Counted from the first letter of the stretch, positions 1 to 6,349 are shown. The stretch is 6,431 nt of DNA from Candidatus Poseidonia sp. (GCA_023254365.1 JALRLQ010000085.1:1-6431); one strand, 5' to 3'. A program made the numbers and translations. Notes: generated by a model from the letters alone, not told the origin.

Positions 1-640
1 CATCGCTTGCCGGAGCAGGTTCAGGGGCGGCGAGTGGGGCACTCAGTGGGGTTGGCTCGGGCTGTGAGGAAGCCCAGGGCGGCGTGCGGGGGCCGTCTTC
101 GCTGCTGTCCACCTTCACTGCATCGCCACGCAGCACTTTGGTGCCGCCACCCTCCATGTTTTCACCCACGTAGGAGGTCATCACGATGGATTCTGGATTG
201 ATGATGCCGCGTTCTTCGGTGTTGCCGAAATCCCCCAAATGGGAATCGAACACACCGCTGAAGAGCGTCGAGCCAATGGCGTTTCCGAGAACTCGCCCTT
301 TGTCCGCCTGAAATTCAAAGGCTGAATCGTACGGTCCGATGGAAAGCGATTGCCCGCCTCCTGTCAACTCAAACGACCAAGTCCCAGTGGAGATGTGAGC
401 CTCGAATTTGAACTGCCGTGTCAAGCCGGGTCCAATGGACGTGATGCCTTCGGTGGGCTCGAATCGGACGCCTTTGTCGGTGACGAGAGAGGCTTGAAGT
501 CCCCCGACTGGAATCGCTGCTTCGTTGACCACGTCGACGACGACCAACACCACATCTTCGTCGTCGTCATCAATGTCCATGCTGACCGATGTGAGATGAG
601 CGTTCAAGGAGCCGGCGCGGGCGCTATGGTCGTCGCTCAT
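1..640 (-). CDS. Hypothetical protein, beta-sandwich-like N-terminal domain with Pro-rich tail (3' end cut by window)
   Basis: The minus-strand frame is open from an ATG at 640 to the left edge (213 codons seen, no stop), so this is the N-terminal part of a longer protein. An in-frame TGA at 647-649 leaves this ATG as the first possible start, and GGTGAG lies 5 bases upstream of it. Residues about 15-115 alternate hydrophobic and polar strands with a VVNEAAIPVGG turn and a SIGPGLTRQF stretch, which is the look of CARDB or Ig-like beta-sandwich modules; this is a fold impression, not a family match. A DIDDDDED acidic run sits at 22-29. Residues 183-213 are rich in Pro, Ala and Glu, a flexible linker leading to an unseen C-terminal part. 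There is no signal peptide or N-terminal membrane helix, so the visible part is probably cytoplasmic. It follows the RDD gene by 64 bases and is probably co-transcribed. Function unknown. Confidence 0.8.
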   Translation of the reverse strand, partial: MSDDHSARAGSLNAHLTSVSMDIDDDDEDVVLVVVDVVNEAAIPVGGLQASLVTDKGVRFEPTEGITSIGPGLTRQFKFEAHISTGTWSFELTGGGQSLSIGPYDSAFEFQADKGRVLGNAIGSTLFSGVFDSHLGDFGNTEERGIINPESIVMTSYVGENMEGGGTKVLRGDAVKVDSSEDGPRTPPWASSQPEPTPLSAPLAAPEPAPASD

Positions 641-645
641 CGTTG

Positions 646-651
646 CTCACC
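646..651 (-). promoter_or_regulatory. Ribosome binding site for the left-edge gene
   Basis: The minus strand reads GGTGAG 5 bases before the ATG at 640. It overlaps the in-frame TGA (647-649), which rules out any start further upstream in that frame. The sequence is complementary to the usual anti-Shine-Dalgarno end of 16S rRNA. Confidence 0.55.
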
Positions 652-704
652 GGTCAGGACAGACGGGTGACTCTACTTCAATGGCTTGCTTCATCCGCTT
701 GAAA

Positions 705-1268
705 TCAACGAAGCCGTGAACGGGTTTCGGCCGGCAAGGACCAGTCCACAGCAGCAACAGTGTGGTGCTTCAGGTCAACAGCCGTGCGGAATTCAGACGA
801 GGAGGAGCCGGCGTTGAAGGTGTCCCGCAAACCAAACCAAAGCGGTCCAATGACGGGAATGAGGTAGACCATTTTGGCCACGGCACGAGGCCCCCAATGG
901 TGGCCTTCGAGAGGCGTGCCGTTGTCGTGAACGATGGCGATTCGGAAACCACGCTGGGCCAGCGAGCGCCCCATCGACTGACCGGTGTACTTGAAGTAGA
1001 GATAAAACGCAGCGCCAAACACAAACCAGTTGACAAAAAAGGTCGCTGTGTAGCGTCCACCTTCCATCAACATCTCCACGTTGAGCAGGTCCATCATCAA
1101 CCGGCCTTGGGTCGGAAACATCAGGACGAGGCTGATCAGAACCACATCGAGCATAAACGCCAACACTCGCTTCCATGCGGGGGCGATGAGCATGCCCTCG
1201 GGTGCCGAGCCCAAGATGCTCTGTGCCAGTGTACCGCCTTTGACGATGGTCACGGGGTTCTCGGCCAT
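705..1268 (-). CDS. RDD family integral membrane protein
   Basis: A 187-residue protein with three predicted membrane helices at about 36-53, 74-93 and 129-146. RDD family hallmarks are visible: Arg34 just before helix 1 and Asp41 inside it, a GQSMGRSLAQRGFRI segment after helix 2 that matches the family's GxTxGKxxxGLRV region, and a C-terminal RTAVDLKHHTVAAV resembling the family's closing RxxxDxxxGTxVV. RDD proteins sit in the cytoplasmic membrane and are poorly characterised; some have been linked to ion transport, but no substrate can be inferred here. ATG 1268 is the only good start, because an in-frame TGA lies 27 bases upstream. The AAGGAG at 1285-1290 is 16 bases away, longer than normal spacing. 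The gene lies 51 bases after the helicase stop and 64 bases before the next gene, so all three are probably one transcript. Confidence 0.85.
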   Translation of the reverse strand: MAENPVTIVKGGTLAQSILGSAPEGMLIAPAWKRVLAFMLDVVLISLVLMFPTQGRLMMDLLNVEMLMEGGRYTATFFVNWFVFGAAFYLYFKYTGQSMGRSLAQRGFRIAIVHDNGTPLEGHHWGPRAVAKMVYLIPVIGPLWFGLRDTFNAGSSSSEFRTAVDLKHHTVAAVDWSLPAETRSRLR

Positions 1269-1319
1269 GCTTTGCCCACGGCTTCTCCTTTGTCAAATGG
1301 CGCGTTGGTCCCGTAAGCG

Positions 1320-3338
1320 TCACGACGACATGTGAGTCACGTGCCAGGCGAAGAGGTTGTGCTCATCCACCCAGTCAAGGTACGACCGCCACGTTGGGTC
1401 GTGACGAAGGGTGGTGGGGTGGCCGAGCACGACCAACCCTCGCTTTGCCCGCGTGACCGCCACGTTGAGTCGGCGATGGTCGGCCAAGAAACCAACCTCA
1501 CCGCTGTCGTTGGCTCGCACCGTTGAGAAGACAATCACTTCTTTTTCCCGTCCTTGGTATCCGTCGACGCTCTTGATTTCAAGGCCAGCATAAGGCTCGC
1601 CTGGCTCACGTCCGCCGGCGACATCAAACAGATGTGTCAATTCCCGTACCTGCCCGTTGTAGGGAGAAATAACCCCGATGTCCTCGGGTTGAAGGTCGCC
1701 CGCCGCCAACAAGTCGTTCACGATGCCAAGCACCTTCGCAGCCTCGTCACGGTTGTACCGACTTTTGCCCTCTTCATCGCTCTCTTCCACACCCTCAACG
1801 GGCACGAAGGCCATCGGCCGGTCCCAATCCGGCCACAAGAACCCGGCAGGAGGAGGTCGCTGGTCCCGCGTGCAGCCGTCGTCAAGTCGATTTTCATAGA
1901 ACCGGGCGCTAGGGAATTCGCGAAGAATGGGGTGCATTCGGTATTGCGTGGTCAGCATGATGGAGTCCAGCCCGCAAGCGAGTAAACGGTCAAACAACGA
2001 ACGATTCAACCCCCCTTCTTCGGCGCGCCGACTGATCACGGTGGGTGGCAATTGTTGGTGGTCGCCGACCAACACCAACTGTCGGCACCCCTTGACGATG
2101 GGAACCAACGAGCTCGGTTCCGTGGCTTGGGTTGCTTCGTCCATCAGCACAATGGGAAACTTACGGGACGTCAAGAGCCGATGTCCGGCGCCAATCGTGG
2201 TGGCACAGATGACCTCCGCTTCGTCCAGAACGCTGGCCGTCATTTCGTCCTCGAGCCGACGAATCTCACGCTGATTGTGGTTGATGTCTCGATGCATCAA
2301 TCCTTTTTCCTTGCCGCGAAGGGAGGGGAGGGATTTCCTCAATTCGCGTTGCTCGTCCTGCAAAAATGCAAGTTCTTCTTGCTTCGGATGGTTTTCCAAC
2401 ACGGCATCGAGGGTCGCAGAACGAAGGGCCTCCCGAACCTTGACCGGTCGCCCGACGCGAAGAGCCTTGACGCCCAAATCCAGAAGCCCTTCGAGCAGGT
2501 TGTCCACGGCCACGTTGGATTCGGCGGTGGCCAAGATGGGCCCGCTACCCTGCTGAGCGAGCACGCTGAGCAGGTGGGTGGCGGTTGTCGTTTTCCCGGT
2601 ACCAGGCGGACCTTGAATCAGCGTCATTCGACGTTCAAGTGCTGCGCGAACAGCGTTGCGCTGCGACTCGTTCAGCCCGTCAAGTGAAGGTGGCGGCCCC
2701 CTTTGCGTGCGTCGCCCCCGAATGTCGGGGGGAAGAGCGGCACTCTGGTTGATATCGAGCACGTTACCGAGGATCAATTCGTTAAGCACCGTGCCACCAT
2801 CGCCTTCCGTTGAATGGAACGTGATCAGTGCCTCATGCATGCGGTCGTGAGCCACCCGATTGGCCCCTCGGTCAAGCCTCCAGCCACCTTTTCGAACATC
2901 TTTTGGCCGTTCGCCCACGACGACGCGAAGGCGGGTAGGGCCTCGGTCCAGCACCACGCCTTCAACGACTTTCTCACCCCACGGGCGAGACCGGGAGATG
3001 AGGACGATGTCACCGTGGGTAAAACGATGCTCGGGCAAACGGCCACCGTCTTGGGCCTCGAACACCACGATGTCTTCGCCAAAAAAACGACCTTGAATAC
3101 GAGCACGAAGGTCGAACAACGCTACCCCAGCGAGCAACAAGCGTTGTTTCGTCCATGTTTTCCATCGCTCTTCGACCGCCTCGGTTTCATCGTCAAGCTC
3201 GATGCGAATCAGTTCGGTCAACCGGGTAAAGTGGTCTTGACTGCGGCGCCAACGGTCCGGCATGGGCTCGTCCAAGGCCATTGGAACCTCAGGGACGACG
3301 GCGTTGTTCATGCGCTTGACCGCACCCTTCCGTCCCAT
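1320..3338 (-). CDS. Superfamily 1B DNA/RNA helicase, IGHMBP2 (SMUBP2)/Dna2-Upf1-like
   Basis: An ATP-driven nucleic-acid helicase of the Upf1-like group, 672 residues from the ATG at 3338. Motifs in order: LNESQRNAV (Q-motif-like, about 222-230), Walker A GPPGTGKT (243-250), DEATQ (motif II, 400-404), VGDHQQLPP (motif III, 424-432), TTQYRMHP (motif IV, 463-470), VDGYQGREKEVI (motif V, 591-602) and LNVAVTRAKRGL (motif VI, 624-635). Residues about 100-170 resemble the beta-barrel of IGHMBP2-type enzymes, and the charged helical segment at about 317-369 fits their stalk. No R3H or AN1 zinc finger follows motif VI, unlike human IGHMBP2; family polarity is 5'-to-3'. The start is uncertain: ATGs at 3482, 3338 and 3311 are in frame. 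The 3482 start would overlap the divergent gene; 3338 has GGTGG 7 bases upstream; 3311 would give 663 residues. It heads the minus-strand block. Confidence 0.93.
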   Translation of the reverse strand: MGRKGAVKRMNNAVVPEVPMALDEPMPDRWRRSQDHFTRLTELIRIELDDETEAVEERWKTWTKQRLLLAGVALFDLRARIQGRFFGEDIVVFEAQDGGRLPEHRFTHGDIVLISRSRPWGEKVVEGVVLDRGPTRLRVVVGERPKDVRKGGWRLDRGANRVAHDRMHEALITFHSTEGDGGTVLNELILGNVLDINQSAALPPDIRGRRTQRGPPPSLDGLNESQRNAVRAALERRMTLIQGPPGTGKTTTATHLLSVLAQQGSGPILATAESNVAVDNLLEGLLDLGVKALRVGRPVKVREALRSATLDAVLENHPKQEELAFLQDEQRELRKSLPSLRGKEKGLMHRDINHNQREIRRLEDEMTASVLDEAEVICATTIGAGHRLLTSRKFPIVLMDEATQATEPSSLVPIVKGCRQLVLVGDHQQLPPTVISRRAEEGGLNRSLFDRLLACGLDSIMLTTQYRMHPILREFPSARFYENRLDDGCTRDQRPPPAGFLWPDWDRPMAFVPVEGVEESDEEGKSRYNRDEAAKVLGIVNDLLAAGDLQPEDIGVISPYNGQVRELTHLFDVAGGREPGEPYAGLEIKSVDGYQGREKEVIVFSTVRANDSGEVGFLADHRRLNVAVTRAKRGLVVLGHPTTLRHDPTWRSYLDWVDEHNLFAWHVTHMSS

Positions 3339-3456
3339 GAGATGACCACCGACCGCCCCCTCATCATCGTATGGATGCGGAATGATGAATTGGCGGAGCG
3401 AGAAACCCGCATTCTTAAACAGAGAATCGGACGCCGACAAGGTGGGTGGGTTCGTG
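3339..3456. promoter_or_regulatory. Divergent intergenic promoter region
   Basis: These 118 bases separate the divergently read helicase and zinc-ribbon genes and must hold both promoters unless transcripts begin further away. The most AT-rich core is ATTCTTAAAC at 3411-3420. Read on the plus strand it could be a TATA-like box placing a transcript start near 3440, just ahead of the Shine-Dalgarno of the zinc-ribbon gene. Read on the minus strand it is GTTTAAGAAT, a fair archaeal TATA match giving a start near 3390. A second AT-rich patch (3381-3391) could also serve the minus strand. No operator-like palindrome stands out. The assignment is by position and base composition only. Confidence 0.4.
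3445..3450 (+). promoter_or_regulatory. Ribosome binding site setting the zinc-ribbon gene start
   Basis: GGTGGG, within a longer AAGGTGGGTGGG at 3439-3450, lies 6 bases before the ATG at 3457. It supports this start over the in-frame ATGs at 3382 and 3385, which would add 25 non-family-like residues and run into the promoter region. A GTG at 3454 directly precedes the ATG and is a less likely alternative. Confidence 0.6.
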
Positions 3457-4578
3457 ATGTTCGGTCGCAAGAACAAGGACAAAGGTGCTGTGGGCGCCTT
3501 GTGTCCTTACTGCGAATACAACAACCCTCTCGGTTCGGAAACCTGCGAACAGTGCTACTACGAACTCAACAAGTCGGCTCGGGACCAGCCCATGGCGACG
3601 CCCACCACCTCCAACGACGACATCATGAGTTTGTTGCTCGGTGACAACGAGATGGAGGAAGGGACGCCCGATGTGGTCGAAGCCGTTCTGGCGATGGACG
3701 ATGTGACCGTGGATGTCGGCCAGTACAACCTCCCCGTACCTGCCGAGGACGACGAGGATGAGCCCGTTCCGGAATCCTTCGAATTCATCGGCAGCCAAGG
3801 CCCGACGCTCTCGCAAACCGTTGTGGTCAGTGAAGAAGAGGAAGAGGTGGAACTCACGGCTGCAGATGCTCCAAAGGAATACATCGAATTCGACATCGGC
3901 ACGGTTGACCCGCTTGACGAGGTGGCTGAACCGGTGCACACCGGGAAAGGTGGTCTGTATTCGCCAACGGTCGCAACACCCAACGACGACGATCTGCTCG
4001 GCGTGGTCGGGCCAGCCTCGAACGCTGCGACGCCCGACCTGCCCGACCTGCCCGACCTGCCCGATGACGATGAACAACCATCGGGCTCACTCACCCAAGC
4101 GATGGCACAAGAGGCCCCCGCCCCCATGGCACCGGCGCCGCTGCCACCGTCGACCACACCCGACTTGCCCGACGTGCCCGATGAGGACGAGACAGAAGCA
4201 TCGCCCGCTTCGGTTCAACCGGCTGTGTCGATACCAGAAATCGACCAGCAGGAACCTGTCGCCAACGACGACGGGGGAGAGGATGACAACCGGATATGGC
4301 CCTGGCCGAAAGGTGAACCATGGACGCCAACGCAAGTCTACCAAGAGGTGGTCGCGGCCATGGAACACGTCAAGCACGGGCGCATGGAACAAGCGGCCAC
4401 GACCCTCGATACGCTCGGTCCGCACCTTGACCTCAACCTGGACATGCTGCTGCACATTTCAGTGCTGATGCAACATTTGGGCCGTCACGACCATGTGAAA
4501 TGGACGCTCGATATGGCCGCTTACGTCCATCCTCACGATGCACATGTTCAACAAGCCAGAGCACAATTGCTCGCCTAG
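3457..4578 (+). CDS. Zinc-ribbon protein with long acidic/proline-rich linker and helical C-terminal domain
   Basis: A 373-residue soluble protein in three parts. A basic N-terminus leads into a treble-clef or ribbon-type zinc site, CPYC (Cys16, Cys19) and CEQC (Cys30, Cys33). Residues about 45-285 are low-complexity, very acidic and proline-rich, with a possible short amphipathic helix DDIMSLLLGD (54-63), an EEEEE run (126-130) and two clusters of LPD repeats (about 193-203 and 235-242). Residues about 288-373 are predicted helical (VYQEVVAAMEHVKHGRMEQA, then LLHISVLMQHLGRHDHVKWT), resembling two or three TPR-like hairpins. There is no signal peptide or membrane helix. Many archaeal proteins pair a zinc ribbon with a disordered linker, but no enzyme activity is suggested; a scaffold or adaptor role is inference. 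It heads the plus-strand block, 10 bases before the acetyltransferase gene. Confidence 0.85.
   Translation: MFGRKNKDKGAVGALCPYCEYNNPLGSETCEQCYYELNKSARDQPMATPTTSNDDIMSLLLGDNEMEEGTPDVVEAVLAMDDVTVDVGQYNLPVPAEDDEDEPVPESFEFIGSQGPTLSQTVVVSEEEEEVELTAADAPKEYIEFDIGTVDPLDEVAEPVHTGKGGLYSPTVATPNDDDLLGVVGPASNAATPDLPDLPDLPDDDEQPSGSLTQAMAQEAPAPMAPAPLPPSTTPDLPDVPDEDETEASPASVQPAVSIPEIDQQEPVANDDGGEDDNRIWPWPKGEPWTPTQVYQEVVAAMEHVKHGRMEQAATTLDTLGPHLDLNLDMLLHISVLMQHLGRHDHVKWTLDMAAYVHPHDAHVQQARAQLLA
4033..4064 (+). repeat. In-frame 9-bp tandem repeat encoding Leu-Pro-Asp units
   Basis: Three perfect head-to-tail copies of CCCGACCTG (4033-4041, 4042-4050, 4051-4059), then a partial fourth (CCCGA). The unit is a multiple of three and encodes Pro-Asp-Leu inside the disordered linker of the zinc-ribbon protein. 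Perfect identity at all codon positions suggests recent slippage duplication. Confidence 0.85.
4159..4182 (+). repeat. Degenerate second copy of the 9-bp Pro-Asp-Leu repeat
   Basis: CCCGACTTG and CCCGACGTG followed by CCCGAT, encoding PDLPDVPD. It lies about 95 bases after the perfect array, in the same linker. The surrounding protein context (Thr-Pro before, acidic run after) is the same as in the first array, pointing to an older duplication or a selected peptide motif. Confidence 0.65.
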
Positions 4579-4584
4579 AGGGAG
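4578..4584 (+). promoter_or_regulatory. Ribosome binding site overlapping the upstream stop codon
   Basis: GAGGGAG starts on the last base of the zinc-ribbon gene's TAG stop and lies 4 bases before ATG 4589 and 7 bases before the adjacent ATG 4592. Either ATG could be used. The layout favours translational coupling of the two genes. Confidence 0.5.
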
Positions 4585-4588
4585 TCAC

Positions 4589-5158
4589 ATGATGGTCACG
4601 CCCAGCCTCGTCGTGGATGAGGAACTGGTGATGGAGCCGGCAACAAAAAGCGTCCTCGTTGCCATGTTCGATGCCTACAACGAAGATACCGAGGCCGCTC
4701 AAACGGCCCTGCCTTGGCTTGACCCGAACGACGATGTTCGACGTCAACTTCGAGACATGCTCTACGATATCGAAGCACAAAACGGAACGGATCGGTTGCA
4801 CTTCTGGGCCATCCACCGAACCGGCGGACATGACTTCGTAGGCCTCATCGGCCTTGGTGATGAACTTCAATCGCCCCATTCGGACTTTAACCTCGGTTAT
4901 TGGGTGCGCCGGCACTTTCGTCGTCAGCACATCGCCTCGCGGTGCGTCGACGCCATCTTTACATGGCTAAGCGAGCGGGACGAAACCACCACGGTGGAAA
5001 TTGCTGTCCACCCTCACAACACGGCTGGCCTGGCTACGGCCTCGGCCATTTGTGAGCGCTGGAACGGTGAACGCTTGGATGAATTCATCGGCATTGAATT
5101 CAATGAACGAACCGTGCCTCACCATCTTCACCTTGTTGATTTGCGGCCGGAGGCCTGA
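4589..5158 (+). CDS. GNAT family N-acetyltransferase, RimJ/RimL-like
   Basis: A 189-residue protein with the GNAT fold, which transfers an acetyl group from acetyl-CoA to an amine. FVGLIGLG (83-90) is the central strand pair, and NLGYWVRRHFRRQHIASRCV (101-120) aligns with the RimJ/RimL pattern GYWVxxxxRGxGxAxEA. VEIAVHPHNTAGLATASAIC (136-155) is the strand and helix with the typical family Asn (Asn144). The pyrophosphate-binding loop, normally RxxGxA, reads RRQHIA here, with His114 in place of Gly. Substrate unknown: RimJ/RimL relatives acetylate ribosomal protein N-termini, but others act on antibiotics or small amines. Double ATG at 4589/4592; the first is chosen, and the longer in-frame start at 4538 lies inside the previous gene. 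The stop is one base before the deacetylase ATG, so the two are probably translated together. Confidence 0.88.
   Translation: MMVTPSLVVDEELVMEPATKSVLVAMFDAYNEDTEAAQTALPWLDPNDDVRRQLRDMLYDIEAQNGTDRLHFWAIHRTGGHDFVGLIGLGDELQSPHSDFNLGYWVRRHFRRQHIASRCVDAIFTWLSERDETTTVEIAVHPHNTAGLATASAICERWNGERLDEFIGIEFNERTVPHHLHLVDLRPEA
5149..5153 (+). promoter_or_regulatory. Ribosome binding site setting the deacetylase start
   Basis: GGAGG at 5149-5153 lies inside the last codons of the acetyltransferase gene, 6 bases before ATG 5160. It supports 5160 over an upstream in-frame ATG at 5001, which would overlap the acetyltransferase gene by over 150 bases. Confidence 0.6.
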
Positions 5159-5159
5159 C

Positions 5160-5948
5160 ATGGCGACGTGGTTCACCGTTGACAGCGATGACCTGCGCCA
5201 TCTCCCCAAGCACCAAGGTCATCCAACCCGCAGCCGAACGGCCTACGAAGGCCCGGTGCTGGAACCGAGCGAGGACTTCGTTCAAGGATGGAAGGGGCTC
5301 ATGGGATGGATGAACGCCCACGAGGGAGCCGTGACGCTGTTTGTCATCACCGATCTTCTGGAGAGCGAGGCCTTCCCCTCCATGTTGAGCGACGCGCTGA
5401 CGAGGTTTCCTCAACGGCTCACCGTCGGGTGCCACGGCCACACCCATCGTTCATGGTCAGCATGGGGGGAGGACGTGGATGGTTTTTCGGCGATGTTGGA
5501 ACGGTCGACGGCGTTGCTCAAGCAGCATGCCGGTGAAGCGTTTCGTCCCTATTTTCGAGCACCTAACGGGTACGTGGCGCCCTGGATGGGCGAGGTGCTG
5601 GCCCGTCACGGCTACCGCGTCGATTCCTCCGTCAACCCGTCGTGGCTGGTTCGCAAGAAGGCTGCCGGCCACTCCTGGTCATCGGTCGCCAGCGCCATGA
5701 AATCGGCGGGCGTGATCGAACGCCCGTGGTTGACGCGCTGGACCCTTCCGGTCAACGGGCCGGCCTTGTTCCGGTTTCCACTGTCCGTCCTTTCCGCCCG
5801 TGCGTGGAAGAACGTTCCACCTTTGCTCAAACCGTCCGAACTCCATGCGATTGAGCAGGCGGGGGTTGATGTCACGACGGTGTACTGCCACGTGCTTGAC
5901 TTCGCTCGCAAGAACGGGAAATGGATTCCACCGGTGCGCAAGGCATAG
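5160..5948 (+). CDS. Polysaccharide deacetylase (NodB-like, carbohydrate esterase 4) family protein
   Basis: A 262-residue NodB-fold protein, a family of metal-dependent hydrolases that remove acetyl groups from N-acetylated sugars or related amides. Visible motifs: FTVDSDDL (5-12) as a variant of the usual TFDDG, with Asp8 as likely base and Asp10 or Asp11 as likely metal ligand; GCHGHTH (90-96) with His92 and His96 as likely metal ligands; YFRAPNG (131-137) matching the RxPxG motif 3; RHGYRVDSSV (149-158), typical of the following strand; and VYCHVLDF (241-248), whose His244 fits the late catalytic His. No signal peptide or membrane helix is seen, so it is probably cytoplasmic and may act on a small or lipid-carrier-linked precursor rather than a wall polymer (inference). 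It begins one base after the acetyltransferase stop. Confidence 0.87.
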   Translation: MATWFTVDSDDLRHLPKHQGHPTRSRTAYEGPVLEPSEDFVQGWKGLMGWMNAHEGAVTLFVITDLLESEAFPSMLSDALTRFPQRLTVGCHGHTHRSWSAWGEDVDGFSAMLERSTALLKQHAGEAFRPYFRAPNGYVAPWMGEVLARHGYRVDSSVNPSWLVRKKAAGHSWSSVASAMKSAGVIERPWLTRWTLPVNGPALFRFPLSVLSARAWKNVPPLLKPSELHAIEQAGVDVTTVYCHVLDFARKNGKWIPPVRKA

Positions 5949-5979
5949 AGCCAAGTAAATCCCGCCCTGTGGATGAGGC

Positions 5980-6339
5980 ATGACCGTCATCAACTTCGCC
6001 GAGAAGTTCAACCTGTTTTCCGACCACTGGTCGCCCAAAGTCATCGCTGAGATGAACGACTATCAGTTCAAACTCGTCAAAATTCAAGGTGAATTCGTCT
6101 GGCACGACCACGGGCACACCGACGAGGTGTTCATCGTCATCAAAGGCAGCATGAACATCGAATTTGAAGACCGCACCATCGCCCTCAACGCTGGCGAAAT
6201 GCACATCGTCCCCAAGGGAACACGGCACAAACCCTACGCGGAAGAAGAATGCATGGTGATGCTCGTTGAACCCCGTGGTGTGGTCAACACCGGCGAGGCT
6301 GGAAGCGAACTCACCGCTGAAAACGACGTTTGGATTTGA
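5980..6339 (+). CDS. Single-domain cupin protein
   Basis: A 119-residue protein spanning one cupin beta-barrel. Motif 1 is complete: HDH at 42-44, Glu49 and Gly56 (HxH-x4-E-x6-G). Motif 2 is GEMHIVPKGTRH (72-83), giving the GxxxxxPxGxxH pattern with His83 as the fourth metal ligand. All four expected ligands (His42, His44, Glu49, His83) are present, so metal binding is likely. The ending PRGVVNTGEAGSELT recurs in small COG0662-like cupins. Such proteins range from isomerases and dioxygenases to small-molecule sensors, so the reaction cannot be named. ATG 5980 has a weak GGATG four bases upstream; nearby GTG and ATG triplets are out of frame. It lies 31 bases after the deacetylase and 22 before the next gene, suggesting the same transcript. 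Confidence 0.9.
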   Translation: MTVINFAEKFNLFSDHWSPKVIAEMNDYQFKLVKIQGEFVWHDHGHTDEVFIVIKGSMNIEFEDRTIALNAGEMHIVPKGTRHKPYAEEECMVMLVEPRGVVNTGEAGSELTAENDVWI

Positions 6340-6349
6340 CAAGGTATTA

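Noticed and set aside
350..670. Plus-strand open frame of 106 codons
   Set aside because: It is antisense to the left-edge gene and across its ribosome binding site, with no recognisable domain.
762..1316. Plus-strand open frame of 184 codons
   Set aside because: It is antisense to the RDD gene, which has clear family motifs and membrane helices.
3382..3456. Longer N-terminus for the zinc-ribbon protein
   Set aside because: The strong GGTGGG before ATG 3457 and the typical short basic lead into the first Cys pair favour the later start.
3339..3482. Longer N-terminus for the helicase, starting at 3482
   Set aside because: It would cross the whole divergent promoter region and overlap the zinc-ribbon gene start. 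The extra residues do not look like a helicase domain.
2814..3644. Plus-strand open frame of 276 codons
   Set aside because: It runs antisense through the N-terminal half of the helicase and then out of frame into the zinc-ribbon gene. It has no domain signal and a composition typical of a GC-rich antisense frame.
3415..4077. Minus-strand open frame of 220 codons
   Set aside because: It is antisense to the zinc-ribbon gene, whose Cys motifs, ribosome binding site and operon spacing are convincing. The translation is a low-complexity shadow (GQVGQVGQVG opposite the repeat).
4033..4185. Possible CRISPR-like or regulatory repeat array
   Set aside because: The units are 9 bp, head to tail without spacers, and in frame inside a coding region, so they are a coding minisatellite.
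3713..4468. Plus-strand open frame of 251 codons in a second frame of the zinc-ribbon gene
   Set aside because: The translation is rich in Arg, Pro, Thr and Cys (PTCPTCPTCP from the repeat), typical of an off-frame reading.
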